Source of the DNA: Dendrocalamus latiflorus
Taxonomy: Eukaryota; Streptophyta; Magnoliopsida; Poales; Poaceae
Direction: 5' to 3'
Assembly: GCA_017311315.1 (NCBI GenBank)
Contig: CM029669.1
Location: 10,964,390 to 11,028,389 of the forward strand
Length of the DNA stretch: 64,000 nt
How positions within the stretch are numbered: the first letter of the stretch is position 1; the number at the start of each line of letters is the position of its first letter. Shown piece by piece: positions 1 to 10,880 of this stretch. The position numbers and the translations under genes were made by a program. The notes beneath the pieces are model-generated. The model had not been told where the DNA came from. It saw only the letters and a program-made list of their open reading frames with translations, and made no database searches.

Positions 1-1137
1 TGTGTTCTGTTTGTCTCCCGTAGCTTCTCTGTTCTTGAGTTCTTCCTTGGGTGTGTTCTTGGGTTTCTTGAGTTTGTGAGAGGGAGAAGATGAGTTGAGG
101 GTCCATGTAATCATTCCTCTGTATTCAATCGCGTATGGGGACTCCTATGTAATCCTTGATTGATTGGGAATGAATCTTCTGAAGTTTATCTCTCGTGCTT
201 GCCTGTTTTCTCTTCATGTTCTTCTCTGCTTGATTTCTTAGATTTTCGTTTTGGTGTTGTTTCTAGCTGAGGAGTAGCAAAATGGATTGCTCTGTGATGG
301 GATTGTATTTCTAGACCCTTTGGTCAGAAAATTCCAAGAGCAAATTGATTGAATCACAAGAATCACATTTCTCTCCTTACTGCGTTCATGTATTTCTCTG
401 TTCATAGTTCTAGGGTTTGGTGATGTTTTGATTTTCTTTTCTGAAGTTTATGCCCTGAGATGAGTTCCTAAGCCCTGAGATTATTGCTTAGATGATTACC
501 AAGTTTCATGAGCAAAGGATCAAAGATTGGCTGGCAATTTGAGATTTAGTGCAGCTCTCTAATAGTTTTCAGTTTTTTTACTAAAATCTCAAATTCTTGG
601 GCTATTGTTGATTTCTCTTGTTGTTTGAGGTCTCTTTGTTATTTAGAATATGTTTTTGCTCTTTTGGCCAGAGGACAACAGCAGTAATGCATCAATTCTG
701 TTGAATTCTTAAAGTTTTGGTCACTCGGGAATTTTCAGTTCTCAGGCTCTGTTTTTTCTGTACTGTCAGGCAGGTTAACCGGTCAGACCGGTCCCTGTTA
801 GACGGTCTGACCGCATATAGACCGCCGGTCAAACCGGAGTACTTGGGGCGGTCAGACCGGCTTAGGCCGAGCGGTCAGACCGGCCTTTTGGAGCATGTGC
901 CATCTACTGTTTTTGAGCTGGTGTCTCTCTTCTTTGTTCTGTGTTTCTTTGTTGCTTCTCTGGTTTTCAGGCTCCTGTTTTCTCTTCTTGTTGTTTGGGG
1001 TGCCTATGGTTTTTGAACGCTTTTTCTTCATAGCTTTTTAGCTATTGGAGAGAAAGCTTATAGTGGTTCCTTTGGGGGTTAAATTTTTGTAAGCAATATT
1101 CACCCCCCCCCCCTCTGTTGTCGATTTCGATCCAACA
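1..1137 (+). mobile_element. 3' portion of an LTR (Copia-type family), truncated by window start
   Basis: No coding sequence is convincing here. The block ends in a C run, CTCTGTTGTCGATTTCG and then CCAACA, a layout typical of the end of a plant Copia LTR. Its last ~100 bp (the TCATAGCTT...GCTAT...GGAGA stretch, then CCCCCTCTGTTG and ATTTCG) match the end of the bounded solo LTR at 39611-41869, so the two belong to one family. Immediately after CCAACA comes GGTTG and then the 5' LTR remnant of the Ty3/gypsy element. The corresponding bases in that element's 3' LTR are GCTTG (17675-17679), so 1138-1142 may be the target duplication. Whether this is a solo LTR or the 3' LTR of a full element cannot be seen. 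The inference is good for class and weaker for family. Confidence 0.6.
777..886. repeat. Palindromic GGTCAGACCGG motif cluster
   Basis: Within about 110 bp the core GGTCAGACCGG and its complement recur about five times, some mutated (GGTCAAACCGG, ACGGTCTGACCG). The units are near-palindromic and irregularly spaced, so this is a cluster of short inverted repeats and not a regular tandem array. It lies in the middle of the LTR. The related LTR at 39611-41869 carries a different motif, GTGGTCGT/ACGACCAC, in its own repeat cluster. Confidence 0.75.
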
Positions 1138-1140
1138 GGT

Positions 1141-1282
1141 TGAGTGTAAGGGTATAATTGTAAAGACATTCCCCATGAGGGCATATATATACAGTACAGG
1201 CCATGGGGAGAACCCGAAGGCATTTTGGCTCACTAACTCTCCACTGCCATACTCTCTCTCTGTTTGGTCTATAACCACAACA
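1141..1282 (+). repeat. 5' LTR remnant of the Tat-lineage element
   Basis: The 142 bp starting TGAGTGTAAGGGTATAATTG and ending CCACAACA match 17678-17820 with only a few substitutions and small gaps. A TATA-like run (CATATATATAC) near the middle is the probable promoter of the element. Relative to the 3' LTR, which probably starts at 17610, this copy lacks its first ~68 bp. The junction is where the other LTR (1-1137) ends, so the missing part was most likely separated by insertion and lies left of the window. Confidence 0.85.
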
Positions 1283-1284
1283 GT

Positions 1285-1302
1285 TGGAGCCGTCCGTAGG
1301 GA
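1285..1302 (+). other. Probable primer-binding site
   Basis: Two bases after the LTR end is TGGAGCCGTCCGTAGGGA. Tat-lineage elements commonly have TGGCGCCGT-type sites in this position, and this differs from that consensus by a few substitutions, mostly transitions. I assign it by position and resemblance. I have not matched it to a specific tRNA. Confidence 0.5.
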
Positions 1303-1334
1303 GGACAAGAGCAAGTCTCAAGATCTGAAGAAGG

Positions 1335-2890
1335 ATGGCACCAAGGAAAGCTTCATTGTCGGCGGCGAAGAAGAAGACGGCGGGCGTGATGGAGTTTCGT
1401 GTCAACAACAGAGCTTCAGCATCGGCAATCGCAGGCGCGAGCGACGACGCGGCCACCACCGTGGCCACGACGACCGACCCCGCCACCGCTGCCACGACGA
1501 TCGACCCCGCCACCGCTGCCACAACGACCGACCCCGCCAGCGCTGCCACGACGACCGACCCCGCCACCGCTGCCACGACGATCGACCCCGCCACCAACTC
1601 CGGAGCCCATCACGTCAACGTAGCAGGTAACCCAGGAGCGCAAGCCGTGGCCGTAGCGATCCCGGCCGTGCGACCAGGTACATCGGCCGTCTCGGCCACG
1701 ACGACGGTAGAGAACGCCCTGCTGGCGGCCCTTAACGCGTTTCAGCGGGAGTTAGCGGATCTCCGCAAAGCCGTACGGGACATGCAAGAAGCCCGGAGTC
1801 TGCAGACCTCGCCAGCGGTCGCATCGGAGCCCACGCCGGAGCGGGTGGATAGCCGCGACGTGAGGACCCAGAGTCCCCACTCTCTGCAGGCCTTCAGCAG
1901 GCGGTATGGCCGGAGGGCTTTAAGTTCCCCAGCGCCATCAAGCCATATGAAGGTAACACAGACCCTCAGGAGTTCGTGCGAGTGTACGAGACTGCCGTCA
2001 AACCCGCCAGCGAAGACGACACCACGAAGGCGAAGGGTCTCCCCCTTGCGTTGCAGGGAGTGGCACTCTCTTCGTTTTTTACCATAGAGCCGAACTCCAT
2101 CTACGCGTGGGAGCAGATTCGTGACCGCCTCTACAACAACTTCCAAGGGAACTACGTCGAGCGTGTCGACCCGGATCAGCTCTTCTTGGTCAAGCAAAAA
2201 CCCTCGAAGAAGCTCCGGGAATATTTCAAACGCTTCGCAAAGGTCCGCTGCCAGGTTGAAGACATCAACGAGACGACGATCATCAATGCAGCGATCCAGG
2301 GCCTCCGCCTGGGGCCGATGGCCGAGTACAACGCCCGCAAACCAATCAGAACAGTTGCGAAGCTCTTTGACAAGATGGAAGAGTACGCGCGGGCGGAGGA
2401 CGATGCGCGAAGACGCGAGGGTGGCGACCCCGACCCCATTCAAGCGGAGGGGTGGTCGCAAATAGGCAGCGCGGGGGACGACTCCCCGAAAGGGAAGCGC
2501 AAGCAAGAGTCTGCACGAAACACCCCTGAACGCAGCGATGCCGGGGGACAGGAGAGCTCGTCAAACGGTAGGCGCAAGCCCCGGCATAACCAGCGCAAGT
2601 CCCAGAAGGCTCGCCATGTCTACGGCATAGAGGGTGCTCCCCAGGAACCTACCCCCACCTCGTGTGGGAAGGGCCGGGGAGGCCGGAGATGGGGGCGCAG
2701 AGGCGACCGCGATGAGAGACCGCGAGCGGAACAAGAAATCTTGGACTACGGCAGATGGTGCGAAGTACATGGCTATGGTGACCACATCACGCGGGCGTGC
2801 ATCGCAGTCATGGAGCTGCGGCAGGCAACCGCCAGAACCCAGAGCTTGGAAGCACTGCCCCCCGCTGTAGCCCACATACAGCAACCGTAG
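1335..2890 (+). pseudogene. gag pseudogene of the Tat-lineage element
   Basis: Gag forms the particle that packages the element's RNA. The ATG at 1335 opens a basic N-terminus (MAPRKASLSAAKKKT), then an Ala/Thr/Asp/Pro nine-residue repeat, then a leucine-rich helical stretch. The conserved gag core (KPYEGNTDPQEFVR, later WEQIRDRLYNNFQGNYV and LREYFKRFAKVR) lies in another frame from about 1885 to 2450. A frameshift near 1880 is therefore needed to join the halves, and the first frame runs out at 2087. The C-terminus is basic and ends at 2890. A CEVHGYGDHITRAC segment close to the end resembles the Cys/His part of Tat gag proteins. The gene is inactive as it stands. Confidence 0.85.
1467..1595 (+). 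repeat. 27-bp in-frame minisatellite in gag
   Basis: About five units of 27 bp encode the nonapeptide TTDPATAAT with variants (TIDPATAAT, TTDPASAAT). The period is a multiple of three, so copy-number change keeps the frame. Units differ by one or two bases, suggesting recent expansion by slippage or unequal exchange. Confidence 0.85.
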
Positions 2891-3833
2891 GGAAGCACCC
2901 GCGAGCTGCAACCACAGGGGGAGTCCAGCGCCGCATCATTAGCGTCATCTCCGGAGGCTCCTCGCCGGGGACTTCCTCGGTGCGACCACTCCCGGGGAGG
3001 CCGCACTACAACATCACCTTCACGCCAGCCGACGCCCGGGGCGTGGAGTTCCCCCCACCAAGACCCCTTGGTCATCCAGGCCGCATCGCGGGCTGCGATG
3101 TCAGACGCATCCTCATCGATGGGGGAAGCTCCGCGAACATTCTGTTCGCAGAGGCCCTCGACCGCATGGGAATTCCTCGGAGTCATCTAGGACCATCGGG
3201 GACCCCACTCCAGGGTTTCTGGGGTCAGCCACTAAGGGCCTTGGGTTAGGTATGTCTCCGAGTTTCCCTACGCCAATTGGCAACGCCAGAAGCGAAGACA
3301 TCATCTTCGACGTCGTAGACATCCCACACCCATACAACGCCATACTGGGCCGACCCGCCATCAACTCCTTCGAGGTGGTTCCCCACCATGCCTTCTTGTG
3401 TATGAAGCTCCCGAGCCCGCGGGGTGTTATCACCATCTTCGGTGACCAGGATCTTGCCAGGCGAGTAGAGGCTGGTGACAGGAGTGCGCACTGCAAGGTA
3501 CACGTCCTCACCGACAAAGTCAAGGCAGACATGTCGTCCGCTCCGGGGTGGACGCCTAAGCCCCGGCCGGAAGGCGGTGTCAAGAGGGTCTCTCTCCAAG
3601 TGGAGGGGCAATTTGTGTCCATTGGCGAAGGATTCCCTCTGGAAGTGGAGCAAGACTTGCTCCGGGTTCTCTGGAGCAACGCCGACGTCTTCGCATGGTC
3701 ACCAAAGGATATCAAGGGCGTGGACCGTGCCCTCATTGAGCACAACCTGGCAGTCCGCCCCGACGCCAAGCCGGTCAAGCAAAGCTTCGCCGTATGTCCA
3801 TGGACCGGCAGCAAGCAACCAAGGTGGAGGTAG
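2797..3833 (+). pseudogene. Protease and protease-RT linker (frameshifted)
   Basis: This encodes the aspartic protease that matures the polyprotein. The active-site stretch RRILIDGGSSANILFAEAL lies at about 3105-3161; the D-G-G-S form in place of DTG/DSG is usual for plant Tat-lineage proteases. The reading frame stops at 3247-3249. The second half of the protease, with FDVVDIPHPYNAILGRPAIN, continues in another frame from 3252. The linker to RT (LRVLWSNADVFAWSPKDIKG) follows. Another frame change occurs near 3787, where the frame ending at 3833 parts from the one that continues into RT. At least two indels have thus broken the polyprotein. Confidence 0.85.
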
Positions 3834-5290
3834 CGAAGCTTCTCCAGGCCGGGGTTATCCGTGAAGTCCAGCACCCGGATTGGCTTGCCAACCCGGTGTT
3901 GGTCAAAAAGGCTAGCGGCGCCTAGCGTATGTGCATTGACTTCACTGCCCTCAAAAAGGCGTGCCCGAAGGATGATTACCCTTTGCCGCGCATCGACCAG
4001 CTGGTCGATGCCACCGCGGGGTGCGAGCTCATGAGTTTCTTGGATGCCTACTCTGGCTACCATCAGATCTACATAGCCAAGGACGACGAGGACAAGACTA
4101 GCTTCATTACGCCGGTTGGGACTGTCTGCTTCATCAGGATGCCCTTCGGCTTGAAGAACGCTGGCGCAACCTTCACCCGCCTCGTCGCGCTGGCGCTAGC
4201 CACTCAGCTCAGGAGGAGCGTGGAAGCCTACGTCGACGACGTAGTAGTAAAAACCAGACAGCTCACCTCCCACGGTAGGGATCTCCAGGAGACCTTTGAC
4301 AACCTTAGGAAGGCGGGCATCAAGCTCAACTCGGACAAGTGCGTCTTCGGCGTGCAGGCAGGCAAGCTCTTGGGCTTCCTCGTGTCCGGCCGAGGCATCC
4401 AGGCGAACCCCGACAAAGTCGATGCCATCCTTGCTATGGAGCCACCCAAGATGACAAGGGAGGTCCAGAGGCTAGCTGCTTTGAGCCGTTTCCTGTCTAG
4501 GGCAGTAGAGAGGGGTTTGCCATTTTTCAAGACCCTTCGCGGTTGTGATGGGTTTCATTGGGACGGCGATTGTGCAAAGGCCTTCGACGACCTTAAGAGG
4601 CATCTCGCAAGCCTTCCCACCTTGGTTGCTCCAGCACCAGAGGCTCCCCACCTGCTCTACCTCGCCGCCTCAGCGACAGCGGTCAGCGCCGTCCTTGTCC
4701 TTGAAGAAGGCGCTCTCCAACGCCCCGTGTACTTCGTCTCTGAAGCCCTCCAGGGCGCCAAGATGCGGTATACGGAGCTCGAGAAGCTCACCTACACGCT
4801 GGTCATGGCCTCGAGGAAGCTCCGACACTATTTTCTAGCTCATCCAATAACGGTGCCATCCTCGTTCCCCTTGGCGGAGATGCTGCACAATAAGGAGTCC
4901 ACAGGGCGAATTGGCAAGTGGGCAGCCGAGCTCGCCCCGTTCTCCTTAACATATGCCTCAAGAACAGCGATCAAGTCCCAGGTCCTTGCGGATTTCCTAG
5001 CGGAGTGGACCCCGTCGGCTCAGCCCGCCCAGCAGCCAGAAGACCCAGTGTGGATGCTCAACACCGACGGAGCATATGGTGTTGCATGCGCAGGCATAGG
5101 TGCGGTGATTACTACGCCTGAAGGGCACCACCTATCGTACTCGGCACGTCTCGCATTTCCAGCCACCAACAACACGGCCAAGTATGAGGCGCTGCTTTTT
5201 GGCCTCGCAAAGCTTAAAGCGCTTGGCGCGCACCGAGTTCTCGTCCGCACTGACTCGCGTCTGGTGGCGGGCCATGTGGACAAGTCATAC
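3788..5290 (+). pseudogene. Reverse transcriptase, RNase H and 5' half of second RNase H
   Basis: Reverse transcriptase motifs in order are WLANPVLVKK, MCIDFTALKKACPKDDYPLP, FLDAYSGYHQI, RMPFGLKNAGATF and the catalytic YVDD (VEAYVDDVVVK, about 4225). A stop (TAG, 3923-3925) sits just before RMCIDF where a Trp codon is expected. The Ty3-type RNase H follows (LLYLAASATAVSAVLV, VYFVSEAL, YTELEKLTYTLV); its first catalytic Asp region reads AASAT, so it looks catalytically impaired. An archaeal-type RNase H then starts with WMLNTDGAY, with the acidic residues of KYEALL and RTDSRL. It is cut after HVDKSY (5290) by the solo LTR and resumes at 10627. The TAG and the insertion mean no full protein is possible. 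Confidence 0.92.
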
Positions 5291-8200
5291 TATCAGGACC
5301 CAGATTTTACAATCAGGATTCCTCTGTGATTCCACCGCACTATTCCCTGGATCAGTAGATAGTGTTCACAGATTACAATTCTGAATATCAAAGTACATAT
5401 CATGCAGAAGCGTAAATATAATAATAGACTTACTCATGGACCGATTAGGCCGAAATCATTAAATTGCAGCAGCGGAAGAACGAAGCACACAGGTGGGACC
5501 TTCAGGACATGCCCACAGGCAACCAACTGGAGGTTCGCGACCTAGTCCTTGACATCTTCATCCTCTCTACCATCTTGTCCAATCGTGTTGCTGAGGCGTA
5601 GTGATCTGATTCCTGATTCTAGATTTGTTGTGAAAGCGAGTGTGAGCACAAACCACCGTGCTCCGCGAGCCAATACACAGGATGCAAATAAATAGTATGC
5701 ATGGCTTATCAAAGGAGAGGCTCGGGTTATTTTATTTGCCAAAAATCACTTTTAATAGCATTGTTATTATTTAATCATAGTATTATTGTTGCTACCTAAA
5801 CTCCACATAACGATTGCCATAATTGACTTAATCCACCGACAATACTCTTTCTTTATTGATTGCTGTCTAAGACTCCAAACAGCGAGCGACATCATTTATT
5901 TTAAATCCACCAATATCTTTTCTATTCTAAATTTCTAACAATCCAATCTTGTGGTTGCTAACCATCAACTCTTCATTTCTAAATTCTAATGACTACCAAC
6001 ATAATCGCTTTTAAACCCACCGACCTCCTTCGTATCGGGACTTTCTAACAATTTAATCATTTTGCTATTGATCCAAAACCATAATTTTGCTCTTCCAATA
6101 ATCAATCTTATTTTCCATTATCTATCTCTAACTAGTTCCCTAGTATACATCCACCAAGAATATCATTGATCAAGATTATATTCCAACAATTATTATTATT
6201 CCTCCAAATTCCCAAAAATTCAATTCATCCATCTAGCATTCGATCAAATCCTATTAATCCCATTCTCGCCAATATCTCCCAAGAATTTATATTAATTATC
6301 AGTGTCATAATCCAACAAATACCTTTGCACTCCCTAATTCTCCAAAAATCATTTAAATCATCTATCTAGCCTATATATTCATTTAAGCTCCACTAATTTT
6401 ATTTTTCCGAGAATCCACACTATCATTATCCCTTTTATGATCAACATGAATCCATCAACTTCTTTAAGCAATTACCATAAACAACCATCTTCTTTTCTTA
6501 CGACTCTATTTATTCTTCCTGACATTTTATTTTGTGAGAAATGTTATCATTATTTAAAAATATAATACATAGAAATTTCCTGAGACCTAGCAGTTTTGAA
6601 CAATAACATAATGTGTAAGAGAATGCAATAATAATAGCGATCCAGATTCCATCCACCGTTACATGGCATCCGCACCACATGCTAACATTTCAGCGTTATA
6701 ACCGCTTACATTACCACTGGGACGACACTCAGGACAATTCAAACCAGGGCTTTCCACTGCCCTTCACTTTTCCATTCCCACCCACAAAGTTTTTGAATTG
6801 GAACTATATCTGGTTAAGTTCCCATGTCCGCCCTTGACCGTGGGCACGGCTATTCGAATAGTTTTGACTCTGCAGAGTTTGTACACTTTCACCACAAGAG
6901 ATAATCAACTCGTTGCCCCACACGATTCCTTAGACATGTGGTTGAGCAGACCATCATAGTGACTTTTCAAAGTATCTAGTCCCTTTTGTCATCTCACTTT
7001 ATGGGCTTCTCCCACTTGCGGTGGATCCCATCTATGCACGGGATGTTCCCCACAGTTACTAACGTAGCCGGGCTCCACTTCCCGCAACATTAGAACAGCT
7101 GGAAAACTTCACCCTCCACTGGTGTCCCTTAAGGCCTCCCTTGCCCTTGCGTATCCACTTCTATCCACTATCGGTGAGATGAGTCCGGGGGTTTCGGTAA
7201 ATTTACTTAGCCAAGTTGTACTTTACAGACTTGTGGTTGTACTATTTTACACAGGAGGTCATGACAAGATTCAGTCCTTAGTGGTATCTGGGTGGTTCTA
7301 CCACTTACCCACTTGTGCTTCCACTGCACCACACACACACACCCTCGAACCATCCGCCCAGATATTTAAGCAAGTTGGGGTTTTTGGGAACATAAAATAA
7401 TCATAGCCATCATATACCAGTCATTACCACCATGACTGCCCAACCAAATTTTCTCATGATTAAAGTGATGTTGGGCGTTCTCGCGCCCATGAATACCTAA
7501 GCAATACTAAGCATGGCATATAAATTACGGACTTATTTTCGAAAGGTTACTATTGTAATTTTGTTATGGCGACAAAGTTCACATATTCAAATATTCCAAA
7601 GGAAGTGTAATATTATTCAAGGTAAACAATGGGCACATAACTAGAATATTAGATTAAACATGTATTTGCATATAAAATAACAGCATGCAATTTGATAATT
7701 TAAACCAAAGTAATTTATAGAAAATGTAGGTTCAACATGATCAAAGTATTGACTTGTCTGGTGCGGTTTACCGCAGACTTGAGCTCACACGATACTTTCT
7801 CTTGAGCTTCTATCCTTTATCGTCACTTTGCTCCGGCCATGCTTGATCCGTGGAATCTTCAGGACTCCAGTTTCTAATTACGCGATAAACGACTGAATCC
7901 AAATAAAGGCAAATAACTCAAAAGATCCAAATAAATCCGAATAAACTCAATTTAGTTCTATTATGAGTTAATGGGTGATTCGAGTGATTTGAGGCAAGGC
8001 CGGTGGTAGAATACGATGACTTGATCTTTTCATTAACAATCTCTTTTATTATTTTTGTATTTATCAAGGGAGTTCCATGAGTTAGGTTAAACCTATGAAT
8101 TGGTGTATTTCGTCGAGTGCTAATATTCAGGGCATATATTATATACGTGTGTATAAAATTTTTAGCTTACCGAATTAATCTTAGAGTCCGAGTTTATAGC

Positions 8201-10626
8201 ATCCTGTGGAGTGATATTTTATGTACCTTTTGTTATTACTAGGTATAATTAGAATCCATTGGTTCGGGTCCTAGCTTGCTACATTTATTCATGCTCAACA
8301 TTATTATTTACTAACTCTAGCGTTAAGATTTAATTACTGGCACCATTATCATTTTATCTACGCTTTAGTTATTGTTAAGCCTAGCTTTATTATTTTTTTA
8401 CTTTAAATTTATTCATCTATCATGGCTTGTTATATGGGTTCATGTTTTGATACTGCTATTAATTAAATCTACCAAGGGGATTTGTTTTAATGATGGTAGG
8501 ATAAATGTTGAAACTTATATTTTAATTTCATGCAAGGGTAATCTTTATTAAATTTGGGACATTTAACCAAAGTCATAAGGCCTTTATCAATGTCTTTAAT
8601 TAATAATAAACCTTTTAAATAATTATTCAAACCATACAAAATATCACCAAAAATTCAAATGAGCTCTACAATTCATGGGTTTTGGTTCCATTGGACAGAT
8701 CTTGAGTTTAGATGAATTTAGAAATTTGCTTCATTCAATTTGGAGTTAAAATGAAGAAGTTATGCCCATTTTACGTTTTCAGTTTAATTAAATCCAAATC
8801 CTGACAGGTGGGTCCCACTGTGTATTTTCTATTCATTCTTTTATTTTTATTTTTTTTCTATTCACTGCACCTATGACAGGTGGGTCCCCTTGCTATTTTA
8901 ATTTCCTCCATTACTTTTATTCCCATCCCATGGTACCACTGACATGTGAGGCTCTGCACTACACTCACTGAAGGGTGGGGCCCTCATGTCAGAGAGAGGA
9001 TGTAACTGATTATTGGTAACAGTATTTAGGTCAGCCATTAATCACTAATTAATTGCCATTAGTTTCTACTAACTATGTCTGAGAATTAATTAAACTTGTT
9101 TACACTCTAATGACTCTTTTGCATATTAATTACTTTCTTAATCGCCTCTTTTACTGCAGCTTAACAAAACATCTAAAATCCGCACTTTATTGCGATCACA
9201 GGGCTCAAACGTGGGTGGCACAGGCAAACTCGCACTCGGTTAACCAACTCGGCTCGGGTGTTACCTAACCGATGGGGGAGGATGAATTTACTTGAAACGG
9301 TGGTGGGGGCGTTGGAGCAGAGGAGGCTCGGGGTAGCGGTACCGGCGGCGAGGGGTGGCCGGAGATGTGCAGGAGAGTACCAAAATACAACGCCGGTGCT
9401 GCGGTGGTGCCGATGAGGGTGCCGGCGGGGACTGGGAAGCTCGGTGGTGGGCCGGCGGCGAGCGGCGGCGGTGACTTGGGAGGGAGCTCCGATGCCGGCG
9501 AGCTACGGTCTTCGGGAGGCGCGGGAAAGGCCGGAAATATGATGGCGACGTCCTGGGGATGGCGTGGGGAGCGGGAATCGGGTTTTCTCGATGGGAATTG
9601 GTGAGGAGGCCGACGGCCGGAGCTGGGGGAGATGAGCGGCACCGGTGGTGAAGAGGGCTCGAAAATGAAATTGCTCGGAGGTGGAGGGAGTGCAGAGTGT
9701 GGAGATAATTGTGGGAGCTCCGGCGGCTTTTATAGGCAAACAGGCGGGGCCGGTCTCGGGGAGTCGCCCGTGCGGTCGTGTTGGCGAGCGGCGGGGCAGA
9801 GCAGAGGGGATTCGGCCGGGATTTGATCATGATGGCCTGCGCCGCGCGTGCTGTGGTAGAGGGCTGGAGCTCCACCGGGCGGGGAGGGGCGAGAGGCGGG
9901 CGGCAGGGCCAGGGTGGCGCGGTCAGGGCGACAGCGACCACCAGTCCATGCGCGGGTGTCTGCTAGTCCGAGCGCAGAAAAAGAGGACAGGCTGGGCTAC
10001 GGGACGAGTGGGTGAGAGCGGTGTCGGGTTGCGACCTGGAAGAGCGAGCGAGGGGAAGTGGCTCGGGGAAGAAGTACAGTGCAGGGAGGAGTAAGCTGGG
10101 CTGGCTTCGGCAGCAAAAGGGGAGGGGGAAAGGAAGCTGGGCTGGGCCGGCTGGCCTGGTCTGTCCCCTATTGTTTTTATATATGTATGTATTTATATAT
10201 ATATGTATGTATTTATATTTTGCTCCTATTTAACTGTGTATCCGTATATATATTTCCTTCATGTCCAATTGCTATACATCCACATTTTTTATATGTTTTT
10301 GCCCCCTTTTCCTAAGTCTTTTATATACCCTTTTAGCACATGATTTATTTATATATATTTTTGCTTCCCATTGTAATGCTTTGCTATTATCAAAAATTTA
10401 CTTATATTTTAATTAGAATTTTCTCCCTCCTTTTATGGATCATCTCTTATAATTTTTTTAATTTCCTATTATTTGAGCATGTTTGCTCCCTTTTTGCACT
10501 TTTTAATTTTTGGAACCTCAACCAAATTTTCAAATGTAAATCATAAACTCCAAATTTCAAATAAAACACATTGCAAAATAATTCAAAAGCTTCATATTTT
10601 CAAATTCAAATTTTCAGGATGTTACA
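5291..10626 (-). mobile_element. Very long solo LTR inserted in the second RNase H
   Basis: The host sequence GACAAGTCATAC is followed by this block, and CATAC (10627-10631) reappears before CAGGCCAAGG; removing block plus one CATAC restores a continuous protein reading. The 5-bp duplication is perfect (5286-5290). On the minus strand the block starts TGTAACATCCTGAAAATTTG and ends CCTGATA, a decayed form of the CCCACA end seen in the copy at 38309-44761. It shares long stretches with that copy (for example 5316-5750 with 38336-38750, and 6590-7700 with 38790-39610 plus 41870-42200). Neither copy has gag, pol or internal duplicated ends, so both read best as solo LTRs of over 4 kb; a non-autonomous element is the alternative. 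GC-rich sequence at 9280-10150 gives open frames that I consider non-coding. Confidence 0.82.
5757..6540. repeat. AT-rich degenerate repeat block specific to this LTR copy
   Basis: Compared with the sister LTR (which passes directly through about 38750-38765), this copy has about 780 extra bases. The extra block is AT-rich and contains loosely repeated phrases such as CCACCGACAAT/AATCCACCAAT/CCCACCGACC together with TTTCTAACAAT or TCTAAATTTC. It looks like an old, strongly diverged tandem expansion, or a deletion in the sister copy. No gene is seen. Confidence 0.5.
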
Positions 10627-10880
10627 CATACCAGGCCAAGGACCCTGAGTTGGCCAAGTACCTAGCAGCCGTAAGAGCAAAGGAAAGGCACTTCTTGGGT
10701 GTCACGGTCAAGGCCATCCCTCGGGCAGACAACGAGCAAGCCGATGCCCTTGCGAAGGCGGCCAGCCAGCAGCTACCACCCCCCGAGGGGGCATTCTATG
10801 AAGTCCTATCAGCGGCAGCCATCGCGCAGGACAACCGGGACGCGGCCCTCGTCCACCAGATTACCCAGCAGGGTGACTAG
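10627..10880 (+). pseudogene. 3' half of the archaeal-type RNase H domain
   Basis: The plus-strand reading resumes after the solo LTR with AKDPELAKYLAAVRAKE and continues to AIPRADNEQADALAKAAS. The Asp of ADALAKAAS is the last acidic residue of the RNase H fold whose first part ends at 5290. It ends at a TAG (10878-10880) followed by REPIF, where Trp (DWREPI) is usual in this lineage, so the stop looks like TGG to TAG. The next 240 bases lead into the integrase zinc-binding region in the same frame. Confidence 0.85.

Noticed and set aside
1467..1595. Antifreeze-like Ala/Thr repeat protein
   Set aside because: The repeat lies inside a retroelement gag with the conserved gag core downstream.
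9265..10094. Overlapping Pro/Ser/Arg-rich and Gly-rich open frames on both strands
   Set aside because: GC-rich part of the giant solo LTR; frames are open in several phases at once, with no recognised domain.
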